NCBI GenBank assembly: GCA_964490275.1
Contig: CAZBBL010000007.1
Span: 1-32,094, forward strand
From: JAGBWK01 sp964490275
Lineage (GTDB): Bacteria; Bacteroidota; Bacteroidia; Bacteroidales; Muribaculaceae
DNA length: 32,094 nt
Direction: 5' to 3'
The notes beneath the pieces are model-generated. The model made no database searches. It saw only the letters and a list, made by a program, of their open reading frames with translations, and had not been told where the DNA came from. The stretch's first letter is position 1; each line of letters opens with the position of its first letter. This document shows, piece by piece, positions 9,801 to 17,063 of this stretch. A program made the position numbers and the translations under genes.

Positions 9801-10011
9801 TCTTGGCACTCGACGGCACGTTTTTGATGGTGAACTTACCATCAATATCCGTAGCGTCACCGATTGACGTTCCTTTCACTAAAACAGAAGCTCCAATGAT
9901 TGGTTCGCCATTACTCTTTTCTAACACCACACCCTGTACGACGCGTCCTTGCGCGCTGGCGGTGATAGCAAGAAGAAAACTGCAAATTAGTAGGAAAATT
10001 CGCTCTCTCAT
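6805..10011 (-). CDS. SusC/RagA family TonB-dependent outer membrane transporter
   Basis: 1068 residues, a normal SusC length. Signal peptide at 1-20 (ends ASAQG). A carboxypeptidase-regulatory-like domain spans ~23-97 (VVQGVVLEKSNGEPIIGASVLVKG, TDIDGKFTI). The SusC/RagA motif LDEVMVVAYG is at 102-111, then the plug domain with IRIRGISSISAGNAPLIIVDG and LKDAASNALYGARGANGVILITTKKG. The rest is the beta-barrel, closing with the terminal Phe of LNVTF. It is the first gene of a four-gene operon (susC, susD, lipoprotein, S9 peptidase). No Bacteroidetes -7 box is visible in the 89 bases upstream. Instead a strong hairpin terminator lies there, so expression may depend on read-through. Confidence 0.97.
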   Translation of the reverse strand: MRERIFLLICSFLLAITASAQGRVVQGVVLEKSNGEPIIGASVLVKGTSIGDATDIDGKFTIKNVPSSAKTIIVRYVGMTTQELAIEPGEMRIEMEEQSGVLDEVMVVAYGTATKSAFTGSAAVLKSDEIAESQVSNALNAIDGRVAGVQLTNSTGQPGESSPTIRIRGISSISAGNAPLIIVDGAPYSGDVSNIATTDIASMTILKDAASNALYGARGANGVILITTKKGQRGGDAIVSLDMKWGVNSKAVRNYDYIDDPAQYYETYYSSLYNNRIAAGKTPSEATAWANSNLISGAYGLGYNVYNVPTGQYLIGSNGRLNPNATLGNIVSYGGQDYMLLPDNWLDYAYKTSLRQEYNLSVSSGTDRSNFYASFGYLDNDGITTNSGFRRLTGRLSADTQATSWLKVGANMSYTHFDIKSTSSDGETAMSSNVFAVANQMAPIYPMYIRGVDGKPLVNSDGITCYDYGDGTNAGLTRPQYAISNAVSDAILNTNKNYGNSFNATGYADIILPYGFKFTTNNNVSVDERRYNYTTNPYFGSAVSSGGYNYVYHYRTMDYMFQQLLNWSQSYGDHNVSVLLGHENYCYRYTTLGAGKSGVLNTSNIELDGAIINTYIGSNTVDYNNEGYLMRGQYDYASKYFGSFSIRRDGSSRFHPDHRWGTFWSLGGAWNMHKESWWDVAWLDTFKLKASYGEQGNDNIGNFRYVDTYTLTNSGGNVAVIPYQKGNENITWEKNGNFNAGIEFDILRGRLSGSIEAFYRRTSDMLTSVSLPGSYGWTSYYDNIGNMENKGVEIELNSNVITTKDLTWSLNFNLTWYKNRITSIYENNKRLTLDGHDGYSSGSYFYGEGCPLYSFYLPSYAGVDPTTGQALYYYDILDDDGNVTGRGTTTDYGNKATYYLQDSALPSVYGGFGTSLSYRGFDFSINFAYSIGGKVYDSDYQASMASPTTSSRGFALHRDILNAWTADNPSSTTPRLCFDDQYSAASSDRFLTDASYLSLQNINLGYTLPNPLTKRLKLSKIRVYVSADNVWLWSNRQGLDPRQSLTGSTTAAAYAPIRTVSGGLNVTF

Positions 10012-10030
10012 CTTATGGCTTTTAGTGGAT

Positions 10031-10092
10031 CAAAAAAAAAGAGGAAAATGGTATATGGTGGAGTTTTTGTGCGGCCATATACCATTTTCCTG
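10031..10092 (-). terminator. Intrinsic terminator or attenuator between the tandem-repeat gene and susC
   Basis: A perfect 17-base inverted repeat pairs 10042-10058 with 10075-10091 around a 16-base loop. On the minus strand the hairpin is followed at once by a run of nine U (10032-10040), the form of a rho-independent terminator. There is no U run in the other direction. It ends transcripts from the tandem-repeat gene, or controls read-through into susC. Confidence 0.8.
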
Positions 10093-10100
10093 TGTGTGAA

Positions 10101-11464
10101 TTATTTAATTATTACTTTTTCGACTTTGTTGCCCTGGCGTTTGATATACAAACCTGTTGATACATTGTTGGCGTTTACTTTTACACCGCTAAGGTTGTAG
10201 TATTCGACGGGGTAAGCTGAATTGTCGGCTTCGACTGCTTCTACTCCACCCTCTTCATTGATTTTAGTCAATTTTGAATAGTGGAAGATAGCCCAATATG
10301 TAGAGGTAGTTTCACCGTAGACGTAGGGGTAGAAAAGGCTTGCGTAGTAGTCGGTCTCAATTGAGCCGTCGTCATAGATATAGAAGTAAGACGGGTTTTC
10401 GAGGTCTTTAACATAGCTCCAATTGGTTTTGCCGAAGGTCAACGTACGTTCTTCNNNNNNNNNNNNNNNNNNNNNNNNNNNNNNNNNNNNNNNNNNNNNN
10501 NNNNNNNNNNNNNNNNNNNNNNNNNNNNNNNNNNNNNNNNNNNNNNNNNNNNNNCGAGGTCTTTAACATAGCTCCAATTGGTTTTGCCGAAGGTCAACGT
10601 ACGTTCTTCGCCGTATAATGTGCATGTACCAACGGTTTGAACGGGTACTTCGATGTAGCCTTGATAGCCTTCATATTGATCGGTAGCAACTACCGTACCT
10701 TTGAGGGCTGTAAGCTTCATGTCGCTTTGAGATTCAAAGAGGTTTTCGATTGTAACATCTTCGTCGCCTTCACCGGCTGTGATGACTACAGCGGGGATGT
10801 CGCTGTTGTATGACTTGTTGTAGTAACCGCCACTGGTAGCTACGTAGTCGTAACCTTGGGTTGTGCCCTCATACTTACCTACCAATTGGTCGCGAAGCTC
10901 TTTGTTGGCGTTGATTTTTGTCAATTTTGAATAGTGGAAGATAGCCCAATATGTAGAGGTAGTTTCACCGTAGACGTAGGGGTAGAAAAGGCTTGCGTAG
11001 TAGTCGGTCTCGATTGAGCCATCGTCATAGATATAGAAGTAAGACGGGTTTTCGAGGTCTTTACCATAGCTCCAATTGGTTTTGCCGAAGGTCAACGTAC
11101 GTTCTTCACCGTAGAATGTGCCAGTGCCAATAGTTTGAACGGGTACTTCGATGTAGCCTTGATAGCCTTCATACTGATCGGAAGCGACTACCGTACCTTT
11201 AAGCGCTGTAAGCTTCATGTCGCCTTGAGCTTCAAACAGGTTTTCGATAATCACATCGTTGTCACCTTCGCCGGCTGTGATGACTACAGCGGGGATGTCG
11301 CTGTTGTAGGCTTTGTTGTAGTAACCACCACTGGAAACAACATAATCATAACCTTGGGTAGTACCTTCATACTTACCTACCAACTGGTCGCGCAAAGAAG
11401 TCTCTGCGCTAACACTCAGAGAAATAGCCGTTATGGCCAAAATAGAAGTAAAGATTTTTTTCAT
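10101..11464 (-). CDS. Secreted tandem-repeat protein with C-terminal sorting-like tail (interrupted by an assembly gap)
   Basis: Signal peptide at residues 1-20 (ends SVSAE). Two near-identical copies of a ~166-residue domain follow, each starting LRDQLVGKYEGTTQGYDYV and ending FHYSKLTKIN, at residues 24-189 and 190-351. About a dozen residues differ between the copies, all in the first two-thirds. The last ~48 residues of the unit are identical. The domain is beta-rich with many aromatic residues; a calycin-like barrel is possible but I do not recognise it. The C-terminus EYYNLSGVKVNANNVSTGLY resembles type IX secretion sorting domains and closely matches the tail of the LRR protein at 19031. 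If the 55-base duplication at the gap is collapsed, a single 402-residue frame results. Function unknown; possibly surface binding. The gene lies upstream of susC on the same strand. Confidence 0.8.
10257..11395 (-). repeat. Two tandem copies of a ~498-base coding repeat
   Basis: The copy nearer the gene start occupies 10898-11395 and the second lies at 10257-10897 (its length here is inflated by the gap and the duplicated 55 bases). One shared block is identical over 92 bases (10267-10358 equals 10920-11011). Such identity is longer than the 55-base overlap at the gap, so the assembler could have collapsed further copies. Confidence 0.85.
10400..10609. other. Assembly gap of 100 N flanked by an exact 55-base duplication
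   Basis: Bases 10455-10554 are N. The 55 bases before the gap (10400-10454) are identical to the 55 bases after it (10555-10609). Removing 155 bases joins the two parts of the tandem-repeat gene in one frame, since the shifted frame difference is 867, a multiple of three. The gap is therefore probably an unmerged contig overlap and not missing sequence. Confidence 0.9.
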
Positions 11465-11763
11465 AAGATAAATTTTATAGTGGTATTACATTTTAGGTTA
11501 ACTAGTGAGGGTTGTTAATATCAACTGCGTAAATTTATAGAAAATTCCAAAAAACAAAAAGCTTTTCATTATAAACTTTATTTTACAAAGCACTTTTAAC
11601 AACAATTAACCATCGGCGATCCACGAAATAATGTGTCACATAATCACAAAATTTCCATACTATGTGAGACACTATCACGCAGATTTTGCCAAGCCCATTG
11701 ACCTTCGATTCTACGCAATAATATAATAATGTATATATAAGTATAGTGTGTAGTTTGAAAAGC
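11465..11763. other. AT-rich intergenic region, 299 bases
   Basis: Lies between the start of the tandem-repeat gene and the stop of the kinase gene, both minus strand. I see no convincing gene. A minus-strand TAAATTTA (near 11533-11541) is a weak match to the TAnnTTTG promoter box and could drive the tandem-repeat gene. An imperfect dyad occurs around 11632-11672 (GTGTCACATA against TATGTGAGACAC). No clear terminator for the kinase gene is visible. Confidence 0.4.
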
Positions 11764-13311
11764 TTATTCCTTATCTTCCAACGAGTCGTAAGATTCGTCT
11801 TGAGCTGTCGGCTCAGGCACATCGGGGGTTTCTTTCTTGGGATACCAAATAGGTATGGTGAACACAAATTCCAAGCCACCTCCCTGACGATTTCTTACCG
11901 TCACAGAGCCACCCATCGTATTGAAGGCCGTGCGCACAATAGGCAGGCCCAAACCCGTACCGCCTACCTTACGCGAGCGTCCCTTATCTACTCGATAAAA
12001 GCGCTCAAACAGGTGGGGAATGTGTTCGGGAGCCACGCCGACGCCATTATCGTAGAAGACAAAAGTGTAGAAGCGCTGGTTTTTAGTAAGCATAAACACG
12101 CCCATCTCCGTGCCCTTAGAGTAGTTGATAGCATTCTTGATAAGATTCATCAACGCCGAGGTCATCAGGTTGACATTGCCCTTGATATGGCAATCTTCGG
12201 GTAGGTCATAGACAAACTCCATATCGCCGGCGATACCGCTTTCGTCGATATCGCGAGCTATATGCGACAACAGTTCATTGAAATCGATATCGTCGAGATG
12301 CACCATCGACGAGGCCTCCTCGAGTCGAGTCATAGTCGAAAGGTCGTCGAGCAGATTGCAAAGGCGCTCCACTTGCAGCTGCGTCTTGCTCAAAAAGTGG
12401 TTGCGCGAATTGTCGTCCATGTCGGGATTTTGTACCATAGTGTCGACATATCCGCGAATGATGCCAATCGGCGTTTTCAACTCGTGAGAGATATTGTTGG
12501 TAAGTTGGCGTTTCAAAGCGCTACGCTCTTCGGTAGCCTTCAGCGCTACACGGTGTTCAAGCTCACGGCTGTCGCGAGCCGCTTTTCGAGCATAGTAGAT
12601 TGTGGCAATCTCGCGTGAAATCTCGCCCAACTCGTCGTTGGGGAACTCATCCAAGCCGGTAAAGTCGCGCTCGTTGGCGGCCTTTGAAGCAAAGTCGCGC
12701 AAGAGTTTCACGTTGCGTGTAAGGTGGCGAGTGAAGAAATAAATGATGATGGTCATTATCGTGCCGGCAATCAAGACGAAAGCAAGCCACCAACTGTCGG
12801 AGTGAATCTCCTCCATCACCCTTGTGTTGAGCGGGAGGATGGTTTGCACGACGATGCGACCGTCGTCGCTGACATCTTCTTTATAGTAGAAAGTCTGCTC
12901 GGGGTCGAGCTGAAGCTCTTCGGCCGTGCGGTCGACATTGCCAAGCAGTTGCGAACCTTTCACCGTGCCACGCAATATGTTTACCTCGTCGGGTGGCGGG
13001 GCGTCAAAACCTACCGACACTATCTTGTCGCCGGTTTCGATATCATAGATGGTGACTGATACGTCGTCGAATATTGAGTTTTTGTAATATTCATCGATAA
13101 ATCTGATAAACGACGTAGGGTCTTCACCGGCCTGATACAGGCCGATGGCACGTTGGTTGATAAGTCTTATCTCGGCTCTTAGCGCCTCAGCTTTAAAGCG
13201 GCTTTCACGTTGCGATTGGACATAAGCGGGCACTATGATTATCAACCATAGTATCCCGACGATAGGGATAAATAGACGCTGATGATAATTAAGCTTCCTC
13301 TTTAAACCCAT
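11764..13311 (-). CDS. Membrane sensor histidine kinase of a two-component system
   Basis: 515 residues from the ATG at 13311; an upstream in-frame ATG at 13347 would add 12 residues lying deep inside the regulator gene. I prefer 13311 because MGLKRKLNYHQR leads directly into the first membrane segment. In the longer numbering: TM1 ~25-43, periplasmic sensor domain ~44-185, TM2 ~186-205, HAMP-like linker, then the HisKA box with the phosphorylated His288 in NNISHELKTPIGIIRGY. The ATPase domain shows the N box (ALMNLIKNAINYS), G1 (FYDNGVGVAPEH), F box (LFERFYRVDKGRSR) and G2 (GGTGLGLPIV). It overlaps the response regulator by 23 bases, so the pair is translated together. The signal sensed is unknown. 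The last ~25 residues form an acidic tail. Confidence 0.94.
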   Translation of the reverse strand: MGLKRKLNYHQRLFIPIVGILWLIIIVPAYVQSQRESRFKAEALRAEIRLINQRAIGLYQAGEDPTSFIRFIDEYYKNSIFDDVSVTIYDIETGDKIVSVGFDAPPPDEVNILRGTVKGSQLLGNVDRTAEELQLDPEQTFYYKEDVSDDGRIVVQTILPLNTRVMEEIHSDSWWLAFVLIAGTIMTIIIYFFTRHLTRNVKLLRDFASKAANERDFTGLDEFPNDELGEISREIATIYYARKAARDSRELEHRVALKATEERSALKRQLTNNISHELKTPIGIIRGYVDTMVQNPDMDDNSRNHFLSKTQLQVERLCNLLDDLSTMTRLEEASSMVHLDDIDFNELLSHIARDIDESGIAGDMEFVYDLPEDCHIKGNVNLMTSALMNLIKNAINYSKGTEMGVFMLTKNQRFYTFVFYDNGVGVAPEHIPHLFERFYRVDKGRSRKVGGTGLGLPIVRTAFNTMGGSVTVRNRQGGGLEFVFTIPIWYPKKETPDVPEPTAQDESYDSLEDKE

Positions 13312-13993
13312 AACCAAAGCCTGAACGTGTGCGAATATTGTCGCCATACTCAGCGAGCTTCTTGCGCAGGCGGGCTATGTTGGTGTCGATAGTGCGGTTG
13401 CTGACCTCAACACCCCATACGTGTTTGATAATCTCTTCACGCGAATAGATGCGGTTGCGGTGAGTCAGGAAAAACAGCAAGATGCCAAATTCGGTTGGCG
13501 TCAAGTCGACAAGTTTGCCGCTGATGTAGCAGAGCTTCTCGTTGCGGTCGAGGCGCAAAGTTCGAAAAGTGATATCAGGCTCGTAGGTGCTCTTCGACAT
13601 GTTGTAGGCCAACTGTTGAGACGCACGCGAGCGACGCAGGACGGCTCTAACGCGAGCTATCACTTCTCCGATTGCAAAGGGTTTGGTTAGATAGTCATCG
13701 GCACCGATATTCAGACCCATAACGGTGTCGTCTTCACTGTTGAGCGCTGAACAGAAGATAATGGGGATGTTTTCAGTCGCTACAGAGTTTTTCAGGCGTT
13801 TTACAAAATCGAATCCACTGAGACGTTCCATCATGATATCGACAATCATCAGCGAATACGCAGGGAGATCCAACCCCAGTGCTTCGTCAGCACTGAGAGC
13901 TGTATCGACTTCGTAGCCCTCCTTCTCAAGGTTGTACTTTAAGATTTCGCAGATTGACTCCTCATCGTCAATCACAAGAATTTTAACTCTCAT
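13289..13993 (-). CDS. OmpR/PhoB-family response regulator
   Basis: 234 residues. The receiver domain (1-~118) has the acidic pair Asp9/Asp10, the phospho-acceptor Asp52 in LMIVDIMMERLSG, and the conserved Lys104 in YLTKPF. The C-terminal winged-helix DNA-binding domain (~140-232) shows LTPTEFGILLFFLTHRNRIYSREEIIKHVWG and NTIDTNIARLRKKL-like sequence (actual TNIARLRKKLAEYGDNIRTRSGFGYGF). It is the partner of the overlapping kinase gene downstream and presumably activates or represses target promoters when phosphorylated. Neighbouring glnA is divergent, but nothing in the sequence proves a regulatory link. I see no confident promoter for it in the 431-base divergent region. Confidence 0.95.
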   Translation of the reverse strand: MRVKILVIDDEESICEILKYNLEKEGYEVDTALSADEALGLDLPAYSLMIVDIMMERLSGFDFVKRLKNSVATENIPIIFCSALNSEDDTVMGLNIGADDYLTKPFAIGEVIARVRAVLRRSRASQQLAYNMSKSTYEPDITFRTLRLDRNEKLCYISGKLVDLTPTEFGILLFFLTHRNRIYSREEIIKHVWGVEVSNRTIDTNIARLRKKLAEYGDNIRTRSGFGYGFKEEA

Positions 13994-14363
13994 CTCTTAT
14001 TTGTTTTGCTGTGGGCATCATCGCCTACAAAGACAACAACGAAGATAATAAAAATGAAATAAATTGTAAGTTAAGAATTGTTAATTGTAACATATTGACA
14101 AACTATTTGCCAAAATAGATGTTTTTCTTTTAGTCACTATTATTTGCACTGTGTTATTCATGGTATTAGATTTAAGGTTAAAGATTGGTCGGTTGTCGTG
14201 ACGACAACCGATTAGTCTTTAGTCATTTAGAGGCGATTTTTCGCGCTCTACAGCGACTTTAATACATATCGAAGGAGCGCAATAGCCACTCCTTCTGTCC
14301 CCAACTTCTATATTACAAAATAAAGCTAAAAAGCAAAGATTTGCAAAACTTTTCAACCAAAAT
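13994..14363. other. Divergent intergenic region upstream of glnA and the response regulator
   Basis: AT-rich and without a supported gene. It contains a long hairpin at 14178-14222 (listed separately). Near-matches to the -7 box occur on the minus strand but none has the full TTTG and TAnnTTTG pair. Confidence 0.5.
14178..14222 (+). ncRNA. Long hairpin, possible small RNA 3' end or regulatory element
   Basis: Bases 14178-14198 can pair with 14202-14222 around a 3-base loop, giving a ~21-bp stem. The inner 10 pairs are perfect on DNA level (TCGGTTGTCG with CGACAACCGA). The outer part pairs only on the plus strand through G-U wobbles at 14185/14215, 14187/14213 and 14188/14212, which argues for a plus-strand RNA over a plain DNA operator. 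It lies ~165 bases upstream of the glnA promoter. No clear promoter for an RNA upstream of it was found. Confidence 0.35.
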
Positions 14364-14394
14364 ATTGCAACCGACAAAATATTCGCTATATTTG
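14364..14394 (+). promoter_or_regulatory. glnA promoter (Bacteroidetes type)
   Basis: ATTG at 14364-14367, 19 bases of spacer, then TATATTTG at 14387-14394, an exact match to the TAnnTTTG -7 box. Transcription would start near 14401, about 24 bases before the glnA ATG at 14425. This also supports that ATG over the TTG further upstream. Confidence 0.8.
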
Positions 14395-14424
14395 CAGCCA
14401 TCCAACCATGAAATACATCTTGAA

Positions 14425-15936
14425 ATGAACACAGAAACCTATCTAAACAAAAACCACATTGTGGCCACGCTCAACAAGCCGGCCAGAGATTTTACCAAGG
14501 AAGACATCATCAAATACATCGTCGATAACGGTATTGAAATGATCAATTTCATGTATCCTGCCGAAGACGGTCGTTTGAAAACCCTCAACTTTGTAATCAA
14601 CAATTACGACTATCTCGAAACCATCCTCTCCACGGGCGAACGCGTCGACGGCTCAAGCCTATTCTCTTATATCGAAGCAGGCAACAGCGACCTCTACGTC
14701 ATACCTCGTTTCCGCACCGCCTTCCGCGATCCATTTGCCGAAATTCCGACTGTCACAATGCTCTGCTCATTCTTCGACAAAGACGGCAAGCAACTCGATT
14801 TGGCTCCCGAGCACATCTTAGCCAAAGCATGCGACGAATTTCGCAAATCTACCGGCATGCAGTTTGAAGCCATGGGCGAACTCGAATTTTACGTTATCGC
14901 TCCCGATACCGGCACATTCCCCGCTACCGACCAAAAAGGCTACCACGAATCGGGCCCCTTCGCCAAGTTCAACGACTTCCGCACAAAGTGCATGAGCTAC
15001 ATCGCTCAAGCCGGTGGTACTATCAAATACGGCCACTCTGAAGTGGGCAATTTCACAATCAACGGCATCAACTACGAACAAAACGAAATAGAGTTCCTCC
15101 CCATTCGCGCCGAAGAAGCTGCCGACCAACTCTCAATCGCTAAATGGGTGATTCGCAACCTGGCCCACCGCTACGACCTCAACGTCACTTTCGCTCCGAA
15201 AATCACCACGGGCAAAGCCGGCTCGGGCCTGCATATCCACATGCGCGTGACTCGCGACGGCCAAAACATGATGCTCAACGCAGACCGCACCCTGAGCGAA
15301 ACCGCCCGCAAAGCTATCGCCGGAATGATGGAAACCGCCGACGCTATCACAGCCTTTGGCAATATCAACCCCACATCCTACTTCCGCTTGGTGCCTCATC
15401 AAGAGGCTCCCACCAACATCTGTTGGGGCGACCGCAACCGTTCGGTGCTCGTCAGAGTGCCCCTGGGATGGACCTCAAACACCGATATGTGTGCTGCCGC
15501 CAACCCGGGTTCATGTGGTGGCGACGCTTTTGCGGCATCGTCGCGCAAGCAAACCGTCGAAATACGTTCGGCCGACGGCTCTGCCGACGTTTATCTGCTC
15601 ATCGCCGGTTTGGCTGTAGCTTGTCGCCACGGCTTTGAAATTGCCAACGCTCTTGAGATTGCCGAAAAGACCTACGTCGACGTCGACATCCACAAACCCG
15701 AAAACGCAGCCAAGCTCAACGGTTTGCGTCAGCTGCCTACAAGCTGCGAAGAGTCGGCCAAATGTCTCGATGCAAAACGTGCAATCTTCGAAGACAAAGG
15801 CGTATTCCCCGCAGCTGCTATCGATGGCATCATCCGTCGCCTAAACAGCTACGACGAAGCCAACATCATCGCCGAAGCCAAAAGCAGCCCCGTCAAAATG
15901 GCTCAATTGGTTGAGCGCTTCTTCCACTGCGGATAA
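14425..15936 (+). CDS. glnA: Glutamine synthetase
   Basis: 503 residues from ATG at 14425; an in-frame TTG at 14341 lies upstream of the predicted transcription start, so it is not used. The enzyme joins ammonia to glutamate with ATP in the cytoplasm. Seen are the N-terminal beta-grasp region with VDGSSLFSYIEAGNSDLYVI, the metal-binding MGELEFYVI strand, the GKAGSGLHIHM loop, the NPTSYFRLVPHQEAPTNICWG stretch and RNRSVLVRVP at the ATP site. The length (~500) and these motifs fit the glutamine synthetase form common in Bacteroidetes. The typical GSI adenylylation loop is not obvious to me. It is a single-gene unit with its own promoter and terminator. Confidence 0.95.
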   Translation: MNTETYLNKNHIVATLNKPARDFTKEDIIKYIVDNGIEMINFMYPAEDGRLKTLNFVINNYDYLETILSTGERVDGSSLFSYIEAGNSDLYVIPRFRTAFRDPFAEIPTVTMLCSFFDKDGKQLDLAPEHILAKACDEFRKSTGMQFEAMGELEFYVIAPDTGTFPATDQKGYHESGPFAKFNDFRTKCMSYIAQAGGTIKYGHSEVGNFTINGINYEQNEIEFLPIRAEEAADQLSIAKWVIRNLAHRYDLNVTFAPKITTGKAGSGLHIHMRVTRDGQNMMLNADRTLSETARKAIAGMMETADAITAFGNINPTSYFRLVPHQEAPTNICWGDRNRSVLVRVPLGWTSNTDMCAAANPGSCGGDAFAASSRKQTVEIRSADGSADVYLLIAGLAVACRHGFEIANALEIAEKTYVDVDIHKPENAAKLNGLRQLPTSCEESAKCLDAKRAIFEDKGVFPAAAIDGIIRRLNSYDEANIIAEAKSSPVKMAQLVERFFHCG

Positions 15937-15957
15937 TCCCCTACCCTACACAACAAC

Positions 15958-15990
15958 AGATAGGCTCGGCCACAATGGTCGAGCCTATCT
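15958..15990. terminator. Two-way terminator between glnA and apbE
   Basis: Bases 15958-15972 pair with 15976-15990 (one G-U) around a 3-base loop; core AGATAGGCTCG with CGAGCCTATCT. A weak T-rich tail (GTTATTG) follows. It separates the convergent glnA and apbE genes. Confidence 0.8.
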
Positions 15991-16011
15991 GTTATTGTGT
16001 AAACCAATATG

Positions 16012-17019
16012 CTACTCGGCAGTCAAGCTATCGAAGAGCGATGATTTTTCCAACTTGAAGCTATCGCCACCGCCATGGAGCACAAACATAGCTGCATAGC
16101 CTTGGCCAAGGCCATCTATCATTGCCATAGCCTGCTCGCGAGGCATCGCCATCGAAGCCGTTGCCAACGCGTCGGCCTCCATCGTTGTCGGTGCTATCAC
16201 CGTTGCACTCAATATCTCAGAGTGAATCGGCCGACCGGTAACGGGCGAAATCGTATGACCGACACGCCCCGAGGAGGTGTCGCGATAGTTGCGATAGTTG
16301 CCCGACGTAGCTATGCCGCAGTTGCTGACATGAATCACAGTGACTCCGTGGCCTGAGAGCGTGTCACCTTCAACCGGCGCATCTACCATCACATTCCATT
16401 TGCCTCCATGAGGGCTGTTGCCACTGACGGCAATCTCACCGCCAATCTCAACCATATAGTCAGAGCAGCCGTTGCGGCGCAGAGCCTCAGCCGCACGGTC
16501 GCAGCCATAGCCCTTGGTAATAGCGCTGAAATTAAACTGCGTGCCGCGATGTTTCTTTATCATCCTACCGTCGGATATTTGGCAATCGGCTATGCCGACA
16601 AGAGCCAAACAGCTGTCAATCTGGGCCTGAGTAGGCTCACCGGAAGGCTTTTCGTAGCCAAAGCCCCAAAGATTTACCAACGGAGCTACGGTAGGGTCAA
16701 ACGCACCTTCGCTCAATTGATTGACCCGCTTGGAATTAGCAAAGATATAGGCGATATGTTGGTCGACGCTGTCACCCTCGTTGCGGTTTATTGCCGAGAT
16801 AAGCGATGCAGCCTGAAATGGCGACAGCGACATCTCCACGCTGTCCATTGCAGCCAAGACATCAGCGCTGAGGTCGGTCGAAGCGTTGTAGGTGATGCGA
16901 TAAGTCGTATGCCAAACTACGCCATCCATAGCTCTGTATTGTCGCTTTGAATTGCACGAGCTCAAAACTGTCAATATCACCGTCAAAGCGACTATCTTCG
17001 AAACACTATTTCTAAACAT
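16012..17019 (-). CDS. apbE: FAD:protein FMN transferase (ApbE family lipoprotein)
   Basis: 335 residues if started at the ATG at 17019, where a lipoprotein signal MFRNSVSKIVALTVILTVLS ends at Cys22. An in-frame ATG at 17124 would add 35 residues before the signal and would lie upstream of the predicted promoter, so I reject it. The family moves FMN from FAD onto Thr residues of membrane proteins such as Na+-NQR and Rnf subunits, acting outside the inner membrane. Motifs: GVVWHTTYRITY, VNQLSEGAFDPTVAPLVNLWGFG, FNFSAITKGYGCDRAAEAL, MVEIGGEIAVSG, and the C-terminal TISPVTGRPI and metal-binding TTMEADALATA. It appears to be transcribed alone; the DJ-1 gene is divergent. Confidence 0.94.
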   Translation of the reverse strand: MFRNSVSKIVALTVILTVLSSCNSKRQYRAMDGVVWHTTYRITYNASTDLSADVLAAMDSVEMSLSPFQAASLISAINRNEGDSVDQHIAYIFANSKRVNQLSEGAFDPTVAPLVNLWGFGYEKPSGEPTQAQIDSCLALVGIADCQISDGRMIKKHRGTQFNFSAITKGYGCDRAAEALRRNGCSDYMVEIGGEIAVSGNSPHGGKWNVMVDAPVEGDTLSGHGVTVIHVSNCGIATSGNYRNYRDTSSGRVGHTISPVTGRPIHSEILSATVIAPTTMEADALATASMAMPREQAMAMIDGLGQGYAAMFVLHGGGDSFKLEKSSLFDSLTAE

Positions 17020-17063
17020 TTTCGCCAAAACTTTTTGAAATACAATAAAATTTGTTTTATTTG

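Noticed and set aside
10042..10091. Inverted repeat before susC as an invertible promoter of the type seen in Bacteroides
   Set aside because: The repeats are only 16 bases apart and hold no promoter. The U9 run makes a terminator the better reading.
10257..11395. CRISPR array or mobile element as the cause of the repeats
   Set aside because: The repeats are long, coding, in frame and without spacers, terminal inverted repeats or a transposase.
11632..11672. Dyad GTGTCACATA / TATGTGAGACAC as an operator or terminator
   Set aside because: It has an unpaired two-base bulge, a long AT-rich loop and no T run, so it may be chance.
11583..11879. 98-residue minus-strand ORF at the end of the kinase gene
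   Set aside because: It overlaps the kinase 3' end in a different frame and the rest is AT-rich intergenic sequence with no protein-like features.
13312..13347. Kinase start at the ATG at 13347
   Set aside because: It adds 12 residues deep in the regulator gene. The ATG at 13311 gives a normal short cytoplasmic N-terminus before TM1.
15144..15638. 164-residue ORF in another frame of glnA
   Set aside because: Arg/Pro/His-rich frame-shift shadow of a conserved enzyme.
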